DNA of 64,000 bases from Mesocentrotus franciscanus (GCA_037976565.1 CP137668.1:35540088-35604087), one strand, 5' to 3'; counted from the stretch's first letter, positions 1 to 12,834 are shown. Notes: generated by a model from the letters alone, not told the origin. Program-made: numbers and translations.

Positions 1-45
1 TGCATATTTCCAAATGTGACCGGGTCACGTTTATCGCTCGTTAAC

Positions 46-190
46 TTTTTAGAAGATCAGTGTCTTTATGCACAAGAAAACAGGTTTGGGTTGTTTTCTC
101 TCGAAGAAGAATTTTCATCTGTTCATTTTCCATATGGAATGAAATATCATCAAGTCGGTCATTACAGGACAAAGACGACGGAATGACTCA
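46..190. repeat. Diverged copy of the 3' flank of pseudogene C
   Basis: The stretch with 'agatcagtgtctttatgcac', the 'ctctcgaagaagaa' block and 'gacgacggaatga' matches 38568-38640 in the same order and orientation. The second copy lies just downstream of the broken GPCR exon 3, so this edge of the window probably lies downstream of another member of the same cluster. From 191 to 1206 I see no gene or clear repeat. Confidence 0.6.
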
Positions 191-1206
191 GGGCTCGGGT
201 TCTTATCTACCTACCTCCTAACATAACTGTAAAGATACTTGATGTTACGAGAAACACTGATAACCTGACGTGTTCTCTACAAAAAAAAATCATAATTTGT
301 CAGACTAATTGAATCTTTTAAGATACACACGGAAAGGTGGACCTGCATGCGTGCAAATGAAGGAGAGATGTGTTAATGTGAGACTGCAAAATGGCGCTTT
401 GAGATAGGAATTGATCAAAACCACCATCCGTGCATGTTACTTATTTATTTTTTTCACGAGAATTACAATTTTCATTTGCCGTATATGTATATCCTAACAC
501 TGTTTATAACCGTGTCAGATTACGAATTTTCAAGAAAATGAGTTTTGCTTTATATTCATGCTTTGATATTTTATACATACACGTGTAGATCATCACTTTC
601 TTTTATTTCCGTAAGTAATTAAAACGCCAACGTTGCGTGTTTTATGTAGGCCAGCTACAACTTTAATCAAATGAAAGTCATATAGGTATGATGGCTTTTC
701 ATTATTGGATTTCTAACTTATAATAGATAATTAGATAATAGATAATTTATTGGTTTCCACAATATCTCATTGTACAAAGAGTGTAACAACATATTGAAAA
801 TGATTATAATATGCATGTAAATATAGTACGGTACACACTATTCAGAAAATTGTCCTTCAGTTGAACTTAAGAGATATAGTGGCGGAGCCTATGGAAAAGC
901 AGAGCTTGTTGTGGATAGGCCCCTTAAACTACAAATGACATAATTAACTAAAGTTAGGTTTATAAAATACAAAGACACGCTAAAACAGGGAAAGGGAGAT
1001 TACAGGGATATATGAACCGATACTCACAATTAACTACAAGAGACAAGGGAAAGGGAAGGGAATATATCTGCAGCTTATTGAGATAATAGTACAATGTAGT
1101 TTGTTCTCAACATAAATGGTATATGTACATAGTTGGCATGGCCGTATCGTTATTACTCATTGTAATCAACTAAAGCATACTGCTTGAAGACAAAAATAGT
1201 CAGGAA

Positions 1207-1665
1207 TCAGGAATGACAATATGTATTCAAATAATGGTATTTCAATTTTCTTCTGAATACACGAACACTAACAGACCTTTTAATCACAGAATCGAGAGAA
1301 TGCCAGAACTTGAGACCTGTATATATTAAGGTATTTTGAGCAAATCGTGTTCTTGTTCTAGGAAGGTGATAGGAAAACGCCTGTCGGGTAGGATAGTCGT
1401 GAACTTGATTTCTTTTCTTAAACAAATATGATAGTGCCTGGGGCAGTTCGTTGTTATTCAGCTGAAACATGAAGCTGCCTAATTGTAAATTAAAAATATC
1501 CTGAACTCTCAGTACTTGATGATCATTGTTTGAATAACAAAGCTTGTAAATAAACAAACTTGTCTTTTGGTCAGTTGAATGTAGTTTTGCTGAAATCACC
1601 AACCACTTTTGTATTATTGAACTTTTAAAAAAATATATAAAAAAACATAAAAAGAACTTGCACAT
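1207..1665 (-). pseudogene. LINE reverse-transcriptase ORF, C-terminal fragment
   Basis: The minus strand encodes about 150 residues resembling the extreme C-terminus of CR1/Jockey-group LINE ORF2 proteins. It shows the 'VQDIF.LQLGSFM' helix, 'HDYPTRQA', a 'THLPRTRT'-like segment ('YHLPRTRTRFAQNT') and the 'GLKFWHSL' motif that normally ends such proteins. No catalytic reverse-transcriptase block is present, so this is a 5'-truncated dead insertion. The clade assignment is from family resemblance only. Confidence 0.75.
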
Positions 1666-1852
1666 TTGGAGCTATAGTTTCCATAGGAAATGGACAGATG
1701 ATGGTACACCTAGATAATACACATTACACTATTAATTTTTTGCTAATTTTGTTTTCTATGATTTTCTCCTTTTAAAGGGCGTTGTATAGCGAGTTCAGCA
1801 AATAACAAGTCCATGTAACAGCAGGATTCACGATGATGAAGAGGACGATAGT

Positions 1853-2022
1853 AAGCAAATAATTACCGTTGGTGAAGGTGGTGGGACAAACTATCACTTC
1901 CGAGGCGATCTGGATGTAGCTATCTTTCCGAAGCGAAGCTGAGGAAAGATAGCGTATACATTTAGATCGCCGAGGAAGTGATAGTTTGCCATCGCCTGAA
2001 ACCAAAAGGTGATTATTTGCTT
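1853..2022. mobile_element. Foldback (MITE-like) element
   Basis: Inverted repeat with its outer arms at 'aagcaaataattacc' and 'ggtgattatttgctt'. Inner arms are 'acaaactatcacttcc' against 'ggaagtgatagtttg', then 'gctatctttcc' against 'ggaaagatagc'. The arms are imperfect, and the centre is a short spacer around 1930-1945. No ORF is present. Confidence 0.75.
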
Positions 2023-2206
2023 TATATTCCACATCGGAAACATTTCACTTCTTCCGTTATTTTAGAGCAACAAGTCATCAATAAACAGCTAGCAAACGGT
2101 GTACGATACGTACAGTGCATGCAGTATGGTGGTGTGACCATAGCTCGCGCGTGACCAAAGTTCGCGTACTAACACTAAAAGCGCTTAAAGAGGAGAGCAA
2201 TACGCA

Positions 2207-2255
2207 GTGCGTTGCACCCGGTAGATAGTACTACTATCTACCGGGTGCAACGCAC
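2207..2255. repeat. Perfect 49-bp palindrome
   Basis: The arms 2207-2230 and 2232-2255 are exact reverse complements (24 bp each) around one central C at 2231. The arm begins 'gtgcgttgcacccgg'. A degraded third copy of the arm ('gatagtagtactatc' then 'agtgtaacg') follows at 2265-2295, so it may be the remnant of a longer foldback element. Confidence 0.9.
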
Positions 2256-2396
2256 TTTCACTGAAGATAGTAGTACTATCTAGACAGTGTAACGAACTTT
2301 CCTTCTCCCATCAATGATGGGCGAACTATCTTTCATCACATAATTTACTTTTGACCAATCGTAGAGCAAGATTCTTGGTATGTGGAAAATAATTAT

Positions 2397-2497
2397 CAAA
2401 TATACCATGCACTGAGAGGCTCTAGTTGAAATTATGGATCGAGGTGGCAGGAATCCATAATTTCACTAGTGGCTTGAAATAGTGCATGGTATATTTG
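2397..2497. mobile_element. Foldback element at the left edge of duplication unit A
   Basis: Outer 17-bp arms (2397-2413 and 2481-2497) are exact reverse complements ('caaatataccatgcact'). Inner arms 2422-2439 and 2453-2469 pair with one mismatch. Only the right half is recognisable in unit B (39268-39320), so the duplication homology starts inside this element. Confidence 0.75.
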
Positions 2498-2884
2498 CTT
2501 TATATTTTTCAACCAACCTTCATTAAAAAAAAATAATAATAATAATGCAGCTAGCAGCCACTGCACGCACGGTCACTGAAGAGTTCAGCGCAGACCAAGG
2601 CGCAGACGACCGACCGGGCCGATACTGATAGCCATTGATCTTGATCGATCGCATATCTATGACGTCATCAATGGTATAGTCCCATGGTATAGTGCATGAC
2701 ATCACGGTATAGTACTATTTTTCTTATCGGTAACATCATAGCAATAATATGTTTGGTCACATGATGCTATGTTGACCAATCACTGAACAGGATTCCATTC
2801 TTAAAAAATATAATATTTACTATTTCAATAAACGGGTAAGAACTGCCGAGTCGGTAGAAGGAATATTGAGCTGTACAATGAAAC

Positions 2885-4200
2885 TTGCTCAGCTTATTTT
2901 CATGTCATCTGCAAGTTCCCAATGCCATAAAGTATGCATTCCATTTTTGCCCCCCCATCCAAGGGTTTTGGCATTCCTGGAAAGAGCTCAACTTAAAGCT
3001 GGGGAAATGTAAGATATCCTCAATTTTCTTGACGGTTTTCGATCTTTTTAAAGACGCGCGGCAGTAACAGCGAGGACTTCGATCAAGTATGTGTCGCCAT
3101 TAAATCTGCAATTGAAACGGTTCTTTTAATAGCACTTAGCTATCGCTTTCGTGACATTTTTACTCTCTCTTTGCTTCAAGACCTAGAATATTAACATTTG
3201 GTTTCAATATTTTACGCCTGCCATATTTTCTTTCAGATGACACCAACTGGCAATTAACACTTCTGCACTTCAACGGCATTACTAAAAAATTTGAACAATA
3301 GTTGCAAATCATTTGGATTGTAATACTACAACTCATTCTTTCTGACGTTTAGTAGCATTACATCCGTACACATGTAAGGTTGTATTAATAATTGATGTCC
3401 ACAAGCGTTGTTAATATTTCATATAATGTAATAAAAATGCCATTACGCTTGACATTTGGAAGTGTCATCCTAATAAATGCTTTTGTTAAATATTGCATTA
3501 GATTTATAGATGGGTTTTTATTGGGCGATATATATTGAAAACAGAAAATATCAAAGATGTGCTGGAGTAATTGTTAACACCTAAAAAAATAACATAGCAA
3601 AAATAAAGTTCGATATATGGAATGTTTGTTGTTGTTGTCGTTTTGTCTTGGCTTGGCTTTGATTTCATATTTTGTATTGATGATCTATTGATGATGTATA
3701 GTTTTTATATTTTTCAGGAAGTAATATCCTCTATATCTTCTATCTATTGGTTATAAGATGTCTCCTCTGAAATCGAGGGTGATGCCGATGTTTCCTGAAC
3801 TATTGTTATAATATTTAGACGACTTTCTATACAATTCTTGAAGAAGTGATAGAATGACTTGTAATTCTTAAAATACTACTTCAAGGTGAGAATATTGAAT
3901 GCTATAGTGACAAAAATAACACACTATATTCATCAAAAACTCTCATACACAATGCTTATACTTGTCTCGTACAACTGTTTAGACACTTATTGCATACATG
4001 AAAGCAAACATTGGATCCAGGTAAAGTATCAGACACATAGATGCTTCAGTCTTCTGGAGTACTCATGTCTTAGATATTATGATGAGTCCAAAGTTTGTCA
4101 TTATCAATCATACAAAGACTGTCTCTACAGCTTCAAGAATTCCAAGGACGTTACTTGAATTAGGTCGTGCACCACTGATTCGATATTTATATATGGTAAA
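2885..4200. other. Non-coding, conserved between units A and B
   Basis: No gene is seen. The stretch aligns with 41480-42840 almost base for base apart from small indels, including 'ggttttcgatctttttaaagacgc' style blocks. It is useful as a molecular clock for the duplication. Confidence 0.6.
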
Positions 4201-4206
4201 TGTAGA

Positions 4207-5595
4207 GGTGTCGTGGTCTAGTGGGAACGTCACCGGACCGTGGATCACATGGTTCGCGGTACGAGTCCCGCCGCGGCACTTATAGTCAGGTGGCTTAGTG
4301 AAATTATCGTTACTCCCGGATAAAAGCACCATTTTTGGTACAGGGCTTCCTTAGGACCTTCTTAACGATATTAGGCTAAGAGCCCCCGGCAAAAATTTCA
4401 ATTTAAGGGTGTGGGGGCGGTGGCGTCTTTTTGGAGCCCCCAAATGATTTTATAACATTGATTTGTTATTGTATAAATGCCGATTTTGGTACAGGGCTTC
4501 CTTAGGACCTACTGAACGATATTAGAGCAGGAGCCCCCGGCAAGAATATCATACATGTATAAGGGTGTGAGGCGGGGCGTCGCCTCGTAGCACCCAAATA
4601 ATTTAGAAGGTAAAATAAAATTTATTTGTTGTTGTACAAGTGCCATTTTTGGTATAGGGCTTCCTTAGGACCAACTGAACGATATTAGGGTAGAAGCCCC
4701 CGGCAAGAATATCATATAAGGGTGTGGGACAGGGGCGTCGCCTCGTAGTCCACAACTAATTTGTAAGGTAACATTGAGTTTTGTTGTACAAACGCCATGG
4801 GGCCCCAATCACACATATATGAATATTTATGCCGGGGCCCTACCCTACCATAATTCAGCAGGTCCTAATGAAGCCCTGTACCAAAAATGGCGTTGTGCAA
4901 CAACAACTCAATGTTATATTACCTTACAAATTATTTGTGGATACAAGCGACGCCCCGCCCAACACCCTTATATGATATTCTTGACGGGGGCTCCTACCCT
5001 AATATCGTTCAGTAGGTCCTAAGGAAGCCCTGTACCAAAAATGGCATTTGCACAACAACAAATAAATGTTAAACTACCTTCTAAATTATTTGGGGGCTAC
5101 GAGGCGACGCCCCACACCCTTATATGATATTCTTAACGGGGCTCCTACCCTAATATCATTCAGTAGGTCCTAGGAAGCCCTGTACCAAAAATGTCATCTG
5201 TACAACAACAAATCAATGTTATAAAATCATTTGGGGCTCCAAAGACGCCCCGCCCCACACCTTTAAATTGAAATTTTTGCCGGGGGCTCCTAGCCTGATA
5301 TCGTTTAGTAGGTCCTAAGGAAGCCGTGTACCAAAAATGGTGCTTTTATCCGGCAAGTAACGATAATCGATAAATTTGACGCTTAGCCACCTGTCTATTA
5401 TATATTTAGTAAGACATTAATCTACATTTGCTACTATCCACCTACATGAAGTTAAAGGGTACCCGGTAGGAAGGTATTCACTGAATGCTTTATAGCGCCT
5501 AATCATGACGGGGTAATAGAGTGAAGCTTTGCATTAAGTCAGAGAGAATATTCATATAGTTGCTGCGCTATATAAATGGACATGTTATTATTATC
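4207..5595 (+). repeat. tRNA-derived SINE, split by a transposon
   Basis: The head (4207-4279) has a tRNA shape: a 7-bp acceptor stem pairing 'gtcgtgg' with 'ccgcggc', an A-box-like 'tctagtgggaacg', and a B-box-like 'ggtacgagtcccg'. The body and tail resume after the foldback insertion (5398 on) and end in 'gctgcgctatataaatgg' then 'ttattattatc'. The uninterrupted copy is at 42847-43140. It is a SINE rather than a working tRNA because it is joined to a body and sits in a dispersed repeat. Confidence 0.8.
4283..5397. mobile_element. 1.1-kb foldback transposon with modular arms
   Basis: The termini are inverted ('tagtcaggtggcttag' and 'ctaagccacctgtcta' type) and flanked by TTA on both sides (4280-4282, 5398-5400), a possible 3-bp target duplication. 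Each arm is built from three to four units of roughly 150 bp that begin 'ccatttttggtacaggg' and contain 'aggagcccccggcaag'. The left arm carries them forward (near 4330, 4472, 4650) and the right arm reversed (near 4876, 5028, 5180, 5325). The element has no ORF. It is absent from the same SINE in unit B, so it inserted after the duplication or was lost cleanly from B. Confidence 0.85.
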
Positions 5596-5666
5596 ATCAA
5601 ACAATATTTTCTTGGATGTACGACTCTTTCTCCTGCTACAATTGCTCCACATCAATTTCCTTCAAT

Positions 5667-5971
5667 CAGTGGCGGATCCAGGGAGGGGGCCTGGGGGGCC
5701 CGGGCCCCCTCCCCTAGCAAAAAAAACAGGTAAAAACACCCTTTTTTGAAAAAGAAGAAGATGGGCCCCCTCCCCTGGCGCCCAAGGGGGGAGGGGTGTC
5801 GGGGAAAAAAAATAACCCTTCCCATAGGGAAAAAAAATTATCGGGTGCCAAAAAAAAAAAATTGTGCTCACTAGCCCCCACAGAGCGAAAAATCGGCCGG
5901 CACGATTTTCAAATTTTCGCACGAAGTGGCCCCTTTAGGCCCTCCCTTGCCGCCGGCTGGATCCGCCCCTG
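5667..5971. mobile_element. hAT-type MITE with 8-bp target duplication
   Basis: The termini are 'cagtggcggatccag' and the inverted 'ctggatccgcccctg'. The 8-bp sequence 'ccttcaat' flanks it on both sides (5659-5666 and 5972-5979). Unit B at about 43197-43215 has the single-copy empty site. The length (305 bp), CAG ends and 8-bp duplication fit non-autonomous hAT elements. Its interior is rich in G and C runs and has no coding potential. A relative lies at 12835-13080. Confidence 0.93.
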
Positions 5972-5979
5972 CCTTCAAT

Positions 5980-6864
5980 AACCATTTCTTTAAAACTTCA
6001 ACCCTGGATCAACATTACAGCTAATCCTAACCCTAACCCAAAACCGAATCTTTGACCCAATTGCAACCGTAATTCACACCAACGAGACTGACATCAGACA
6101 GATCAAAGCATTACATTGCCTCGAATGGTCAACAATCGGTCGGCTTGGAGTCAGTTTTGCGGTGTGACTGCGGTGAACCTATACCTTTGACGAAATAATT
6201 GTTGCCCGAGCAAATGTCGGATCATCCATCAACTTCGTGACACGATTTTGCCTTAATTAAGACCATTTCCTGCCAAAACGAAATCTCAAAACTAAGCCCA
6301 CATCCAATATCGTTGACGAAATGAGCCCAGAGAGATTGACGCAAGAGTAAACGTCGGCCGTTCCCGTAAAATTAGAATACTCGCTTAAATGCAACAGTTT
6401 CCAGGAAGGATGACTTTACACACTCATTGTGATTATATTAAAAGAAGAGGATATCAATAAAAGCATCTTATTTCCTGTAGCTCATGAACCTTCAAGCAGT
6501 CTGTCAACGCATAACACAGTACAAATAGACACTTTGTGCTCGAGCATTGGAGAAACTTTTTGTACAAATATTTCAATAAAATTAATATTTTGGTCACTTG
6601 TTTATATAGAAGACACCTCACGGACCTTCTTCCTCTGTTCTATGATTGTTTGAACGTCATGTTGGCATTTGCTATAGATTAAATTGATTATATCCTCATC
6701 AGTTTTTTTTATATTTTCCTATCCCCTCTGTTTCAAGTAACTTGCTATCTCTCTATGCTAATACTGACACTATATTTCAATTTATAATCTTTTTTGTTTT
6801 TGTTCGGCCAATCAACATCAATATCATCCGTATGAGAGAAGTATTCTGACACGTAAATATCGTT
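5980..6864. other. Non-coding; start of the stretch nearly absent from unit B
   Basis: No gene is seen. The part 5990-6075 ('aaccctggatcaac' ... 'taaccctaaccc' ... 'caattgcaaccg') resembles 10250-10335, so it is a small dispersed repeat and not a telomere. Homology to unit B resumes briefly at 6622 ('ccttcttcctctgttcta'). Confidence 0.5.
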
Positions 6865-6885
6865 TATTGCTTTTGACATGGAATC

Positions 6886-7011
6886 TTATACCCCAGAGTT
6901 GTATTGTATTCTCGTAAAAATACGTTCATTCTGAAGTAGGTAGTACAATCCCATGTGGCACAGTCTGAATGCCGCAAAATCTCGACACAAGGGGATTTCG
7001 AGTATGTCCTC
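6886..7011 (-). CDS. Possible last exon of GGACT (weak)
   Basis: On the minus strand one frame reads 'EDILEIPLCRDFAAF', then 'HMGLYYLLQNER' and a stop at 6886-6888. This recalls the C-terminal tail of the GGACT/AIG2-like family, which ends in a 'lP..ydS.G.HGl.Yv.r..R' type sequence. The nearby AG acceptors (after the bases at 7014 or 7012 on this strand) do not keep frame with the exon-2 donor at 7920. Either the exon is degenerate, the splice differs, or the likeness is chance. Confidence 0.22.
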   Translation of the reverse strand, partial: EDILEIPLCRDFAAFRLCHMGLYYLLQNERIFTRIQYNSGV

Positions 7012-7919
7012 TTGAAAGATTTTCCATTTTGCCAAATTTGCATGTAATTAATATAAGTGCTTATAAAGCTGGAAAGTGAGAATAAATTCGTCACGTTTGT
7101 TCTTCTTCTGTTCCTTGTAACAAGGCAATCTCTTTATGTACGCTGTCCATGGGTTCAATCCATTCCTTCTTATTGTGATCGTACATCTGGATGTAATGCC
7201 TGCCGTGGGCGCCATAACTGTCGTAGCTCTCGTATTTCTCGAGTGTCAGTATAGAAGGTCTGAATCTGTATTGGTAAAGATAGAATGCAAAATAATGAGA
7301 GAAAAAAAGTTATTTTGGGAGGGTGGTTGTATTTATATGTATTTATATGTTTTGAAAATAAAGAAATACACATAATTTCCGCTTTAAGTTGCAGAACATA
7401 AAGTGAGAAATATGGCTTTAGCCTAATTTGAAAAGTAAGAATTACCATGGAACTATTACCCATGGAATTACCCTCCCTGAGATCTACAGTCCGAATCTGA
7501 TCCTAAACTGAGTCTTAAACAAATTGCCTTGCTCTTCATAATTGTATTCATACGTCAGTTCAAAGACACAATCTGCAGATAAAGGTCATTTGTACCAAAT
7601 TTGGAAAACACACTGAGATTGATAAGGGATACGTTCTGATAAAAGTAATTTAATCACATTATTCTTTTCCATTTATGCATCTAGGGTGCACTTCATGATA
7701 CACAGGTGGAATAAAGCATATTCTTTAAAAGAAAACAGACAAGCAAAATCAAAAGTTATTCATGAGGTTCCTCCGTTTCTCGTCAATTTGGGATTAATCA
7801 TTTTTATAGGAACAAAGTGAAAATTGTCACGTATAGATATTTGGGGTCAATGATGATGATGATAACATAGCAATATGAATAATAATGAGAAGAAGAATGA
7901 GAAGAAACATGTAATCAAC

Positions 7920-9201
7920 CTTGGTAGCAAATAAAACCAGCATTCTAATGTCTTCGGCTCGGAGCCATCCGCCATTTTGTCCATTTCGATCCTGACCTTC
8001 CTTCGATCGTAGTGGTCTGGATAACCTTCCTTTTCATCGATGTCAGCAAGGAGATCGTCATCCATCTCGTACACCTCGCCTTGGACGTTCTAAGAGATGA
8101 ATGGGAAAAATTATAATATGGAAAAACAATAAAGCATTTCTTCCAAACAAATACAATTGACTTGACATAGTGAACACGATCTCAAAGACTTTCCAAAAAT
8201 CAACCAAAGCAACTTCAATATCATTGTGCGTCACCTTTTGAAATCTGCGAACATTACTACGACATGATTACATGATGCAAACACAATTTCTAAATTTCTT
8301 GAAGTCTTTGCGAACATTTTAATGGTGAAACGAAAGTACAACTGTCCAAAATCATTTCCTTAGAAGTAAATATTAGGTCTCAACATTTTCCTAGGACCCC
8401 ATTAAGAATGGGCTGATTGTCAGATTGTATTACTTATCGTGTAGAAGTACACATTCTTTTCTTTTCTTTCCCTTTTTTCGTTGTTATAATGGTTTTACCC
8501 TTTATCGGAAACCTGCTTCACCCAATGCCGGATACTTCACCCAATGCCGGGTACACTATTGTACTGTGTAAGTTAATCGTCATTTCCTTAATGTTGTGCC
8601 TTATCGGAGAATGTTTCCTTTCGTTATACCACGGTTCATGATTATACCCTCGTCACATCGACGAGACCAACAACACATCAGAATGTTAAATTGCCTGAAT
8701 GGCCAAGAACAGATCGGTTTGGCCGTGTGATTTACGTACATGAGTTAGCATGAACCAATTCTCAAGGCTAAATCAATTCACATCAAATTAAATCAAATCA
8801 AATCAAACCAAACCAAACCAAACCGAATCGAATCGAAGCGATCGAATAAATCACATCACATCAAATCAAATCAATCCTGCCTATTAAAACAGGGGGGTGT
8901 TCGTCGGTTTCACCCTGTTGGCTACCACATCATATAATTATTATTACATTGATTGTTGGGGAGTTCCCTGTCCTTAGAATCAGTTTGAAAAGAAAATCTA
9001 TTTCTTACTCACATGTCCTTCTCCTTCGTGGTCCAAGAGAAAAGGAATGTTGTATTTTGTTGCAATCACCAGCGGCCATTTTGTTTCTGTCTTTCCCGTA
9101 CCGATAAATCGACAGCGCACTGATCCAGTTCCAGGAATTTCCGAATGGTTTGGCTGACCTGTTTTAAGGGTTCCATACAGGAATAGACGGTTCGACATCA
9201 T
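7920..9201 (-). CDS. GGACT: Gamma-glutamylaminecyclotransferase, partial (exons 9013-9201 and 7920-8089)
   Basis: This family releases 5-oxoproline and a free amine from gamma-glutamylamines, for example the lysine adducts left after transglutaminase cross-links are degraded; it is a small soluble enzyme. Exon 1 opens with two Met codons, has an in-frame TAA upstream, and encodes the family signature 'FLYGTLKTGQPNH' (YGTLK at residues 9-13), then 'WPLVIATKYNIPFLL'. It ends at a good donor (GTGAGT) in phase 0. Exon 2 follows an AG acceptor and encodes 'NVQGEVYEMDDDLL' then 'DIDEKEGYPDHYDRR'. Glu84, in the 'EKEGYP' context, matches the catalytic Glu of the human enzyme. Exon 2 ends at a weaker donor (GTTGAT) in phase 2. 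The human gene has a single coding exon, so the split is notable. The C-terminal exon is uncertain. The gene lies in the part of unit A that unit B lacks. Confidence 0.85.
8741..8877. repeat. Degenerate (aaatc)n / (aaacc)n simple repeat
   Basis: Pentamer runs 'aatcaaatcaaatcaaacc' drift to 'aaaccaaaccg' and 'gaatcgaatcg' and back. It lies inside or just beyond the GGACT intron. Confidence 0.85.
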
Positions 9202-10735
9202 GAAATGAGATATTAATAGTTATAATAACTGAATGGAGGTAAAAGCACTTGAACAGTTAAAAAACAGGTGGGTGAAGCAATATCTTTCTCCGCCATGAAT
9301 TTCAGGAATGGATGAAGTTTAGAACTTTAACCTATTGGAATATTTAGTTGTCTTATTCCCTCTTTATGAACCTGATCGGTAGTAGGCAAACGTAGTAGGC
9401 AAAGTTCAATTTTCTCACCTCCCACCAAAGATAATTTATATTTCCTGTTTGTAGAGTCAATGTTTGACGGTTCGGCAATGAATGCGTAAAATGCATGAAC
9501 TTTGGACGCATGGTATAACAGGCCTAGTTAGGTGATCTCTTTTGTTGTTTGTTTCAGTGTCTCACTGTTCATGAGGGAGAGTAGAAAAAGGACAAAAATA
9601 CGGGGTTTACAAAGAGAGTGACTGGGAGAAAAAGAGAGGGGAATAGATTCATTCCCGTAGAATAGACCCGTTTACTACTTGTAGGTACACCTTTGGAACA
9701 AATGTTTCTCTTGACGACTATAGAGCTTGTCAGAGGCTTCCTCGACAAAGCAACAACTAATGTATACAGAGTGAAGACCATCTCTAAAGGTGCCATTTTG
9801 CAAATGCAAGTGAATCAAATAGTTGGTAACCAAGGGTTTGGGAGAGACACTTGCCTACAGTGAAATGCATTAGTAAACAGGTATGGTGCCCCCAAATGTA
9901 TTCAAATAAGATCCATGCCTTACCCACTCTCGCCAAGATAAATGGTCATTTTCGTAATGTAACCAAATGTTTACTTAAGTGCCTCGATATGAATTATTTA
10001 ATTCACCTGTTACGATTTTATTTCAATAGTCAGAATGCAAATTGCATATAGGACGTGTTGTTAGGTAGGGCAAGCCATTATGTTTGTCCTATCTAGCAAT
10101 TTGAATTCGATACTATTGAGATACATTAATCTGTAACAGGTGAATGAAATAATTCGTATCGAGGCGCTTCACAAAGGCATAATCATACATTTGGTAACAT
10201 CACGAAAACGGCCTATTTGATCCGCGGTCTTGTAGAAGTCGAATTCAAAACTTCAGCCCTGGACCCGACGCTATACCAGACCCTAGTCCTGTCCCAAACC
10301 TAACCCCAAACCCAATTGCAACCCTTAAACTTAACCTCTATTTTTCATGAAATAAAGCAAAACCATGCGTCGAATGACTGGCTTTTGAGATGACCCCAGG
10401 CGCACAAAGTGTTTGCAAGACATAGCAACAACTATAAAGGTAAGTAATATGCACTTTAACTGCTAAAGTATAGCAACTCTTAACTAAGGCATGCGTCCTT
10501 GTTCTAATTGATATGACTGATTGGTTGCTTTTATTCATATTCCATGCAAAACTAACAAAGCATAATACATATACTTTTTATTGCGTCAATATCTCATATA
10601 TACATGTGTGTGGGTGCTGAGGACACTCATAAGAACCGTACCTTCACTTTGGCGACCACTTGCAAATCGAGGACGTCCTCGGTTCGAAAACCATGTAAAT
10701 TATTTAAAATTTGATGTCATTTTATGTAAAGTAGC
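9202..10735. other. Non-coding, upstream side of GGACT
   Basis: No exon is recognised. The stretches 9900-10050 and 10060-10200 look like an imperfect inverted pair: 'aaatggtcattttcgtaatg' against 'acatcacgaaaacgg', and 'gaattatttaattcacctgttac' type against 'gtaacaggtgaatgaaataattcg' type. This suggests one more old foldback element of about 300 bp. Confidence 0.45.
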
Positions 10736-10744
10736 TGTCCCATG

Positions 10745-10945
10745 GCGCCGGCTTAAGTAGCTGTCACAAAGTGCCGGTGTCACGGGCCAGAGTGTCCGGG
10801 TGGCGATCTGTGTCCGCAGACACAGGTCGCCGAAAATTGGGTGGCGAGACGCGTCTTACGTCGGCGATATGTGTCTTAGGTCGGACACATGTCGCCGCTT
10901 AAGTCACGGCGAGATGTGTCCACTGGCGAAATGCGTCCTGAACCC
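10745..10945. repeat. Cluster of short 'gGCGA-GTGTC' motif repeats
   Basis: Variants of 'ggcgagatgtgtcc' and its complement 'gacacatgtcgcc' recur about every 20-35 bases, with higher GC than the surroundings. The same motif ('gacacatctcgcc') recurs at 23640-23815, so the two clusters belong to one repeat family. No coding potential is seen. Confidence 0.7.
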
Positions 10946-12834
10946 TACAACTTAAAAAATCGACTTAAAATGTATATACCTCCATTCTGCTCCACTTGAT
11001 TGTATCTTACCATTAATATTGTATTTTTATATAACATAAGACAAGAGAGATGTACTGTTTACTCCCAAATCGTTTGTTGGCTACAATTTATATCAAATTA
11101 ATAACACCATAAAAATGGCTAAACGTACGAGTCTAGCCCCAAACGGAACAGTACTTCACCATACAATTGGCTGTACGTACGAGACTAGCCCTTGACACTA
11201 GCGACCAATAAGCCTGCGACCAATACGTTGGAAGCCCACAATGTTAGCGCTTAATGAGGAAGCCAGCCACCAAACGGGGTTGTAGTGTTTCCAAATCGTC
11301 TAATCGAAAAGGAAAAAATACCGGTTTGAGCCCAACTTCAATCTGAAACGGTGAAACCCGGAAAAAACTGTCGGCATGTGACACATGTTTGGCAGTAAAG
11401 AACAACTTTACCGCTTTTACATGGTGTGGATCAATATGTAACGGAAACGTCATACGATTTTTTTTTGAAAGACTTCAAACTTAAAGCCGAATTGTTGCCA
11501 TTATTGTGTAGATAAGCCCTCGATATGCCGGTTTGAGCCCTAACTTCAATCTGCAGAAGACAAAAAAAATATTGGCACGTGACAAACATATGCGCCCTAA
11601 TTAGGAGTAATGATCAAAAACATTTAATTTGATAAGCTCTTTATCTTATTGAAATATTATACAATACTTTATATGGCCTTTAAATCTAAATACTGTTAAT
11701 TTGAGTTATATATTTTATTAAACGTTATGCGTTAATTAATGGCCGATTTCCATCTGAAGCTCTAATATAATTTACCAACTGTGAAAACCTGGCCAAAAAT
11801 AACTTGAAACTCAAGTATTTCATATTTTGTTTAGTTCAATCTTTTATTTAGCAATAGTTTGAAAATGCTTAAAATTACCTACATCTATTTGTTTAAGTTT
11901 CTAAACTCAATAGAATTGCATGTTCCTATAAAAAGGGCGTATTATATAACCTCAACTTGAAATTGAAATGTCAAAATTCGATAGAAATGCGTGTTCCTAA
12001 AACTAAAAGGGCATATTATAATCTCAAATCGCTATTCGGGTCGCTATTCATACAAATTAGATAAGCAATGAACAAAATGGTAATATCAAAGGGAAATATT
12101 GATGGGGACGCCCCGCGGCTGTGGCGTAGCTGCGGGCGGGGGCTACACATGGCCCCGAATATTTGTCTCTTTAAGAAGTATATTTTACCTTTTATCTTTG
12201 ATAATTATATAGAGACATCCCCATAATCTAGCTAATATATTTCCCTGCTCCTGCGGTGACGAAAAAGTAGTAAAACATCTTATCATATCATAATTTGTCC
12301 GCCTTATGGGAAATGTTGCCCCACTACCCTGCCCCCGACTAATCTTATCCAGGCTTTGCCACTGAGACATTAAGTAGAACAAGCAGGCCCACTATCACTG
12401 AGTTTGCTATTTCAGAAACTAGTAATTGTTTATAAACGAAAATAATGTTTTTGTAGCAAGTAGGTTTAAGTAGGACTTATGGACCTACAAATCATTATAG
12501 CCTCAGCCATATCCAGGCATCCAGAAGCTCTTCAATTAATAGCCAATGAAGACTGATAGATTTTCGTTTTTCCAGGAATTATCATACCTCAGGATACGAG
12601 TAATCATATTGATTAACCTAACTTCATTTATCCATAATCTTGATTTCCTGAAACTTTCCTAACACCGAAACCAAATGGGTTTGGACCGGACCATGAGCCT
12701 AGTTACTGCCCGGAGAGGGATGAGGGGGGCACTTCAAATTGTTTTTTTGGGGGATAGGGGCTTGAACACTTTCGACCTTGAAGGGTTTTTTCGCGTCATG
12801 TAGCGTAAAAATTGGGGGTAGGATATATATAGCC
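10946..12834. other. Non-coding with two short direct duplications
   Basis: No gene is seen. 'ccggtttgagccc.aacttcaatctg' occurs at 11321 and 11528. A ~90-bp stretch around 'ttgcatgttcctataaaaaggg' (11915) is repeated at 11985. A G-rich patch lies at 12110-12150. Confidence 0.5.
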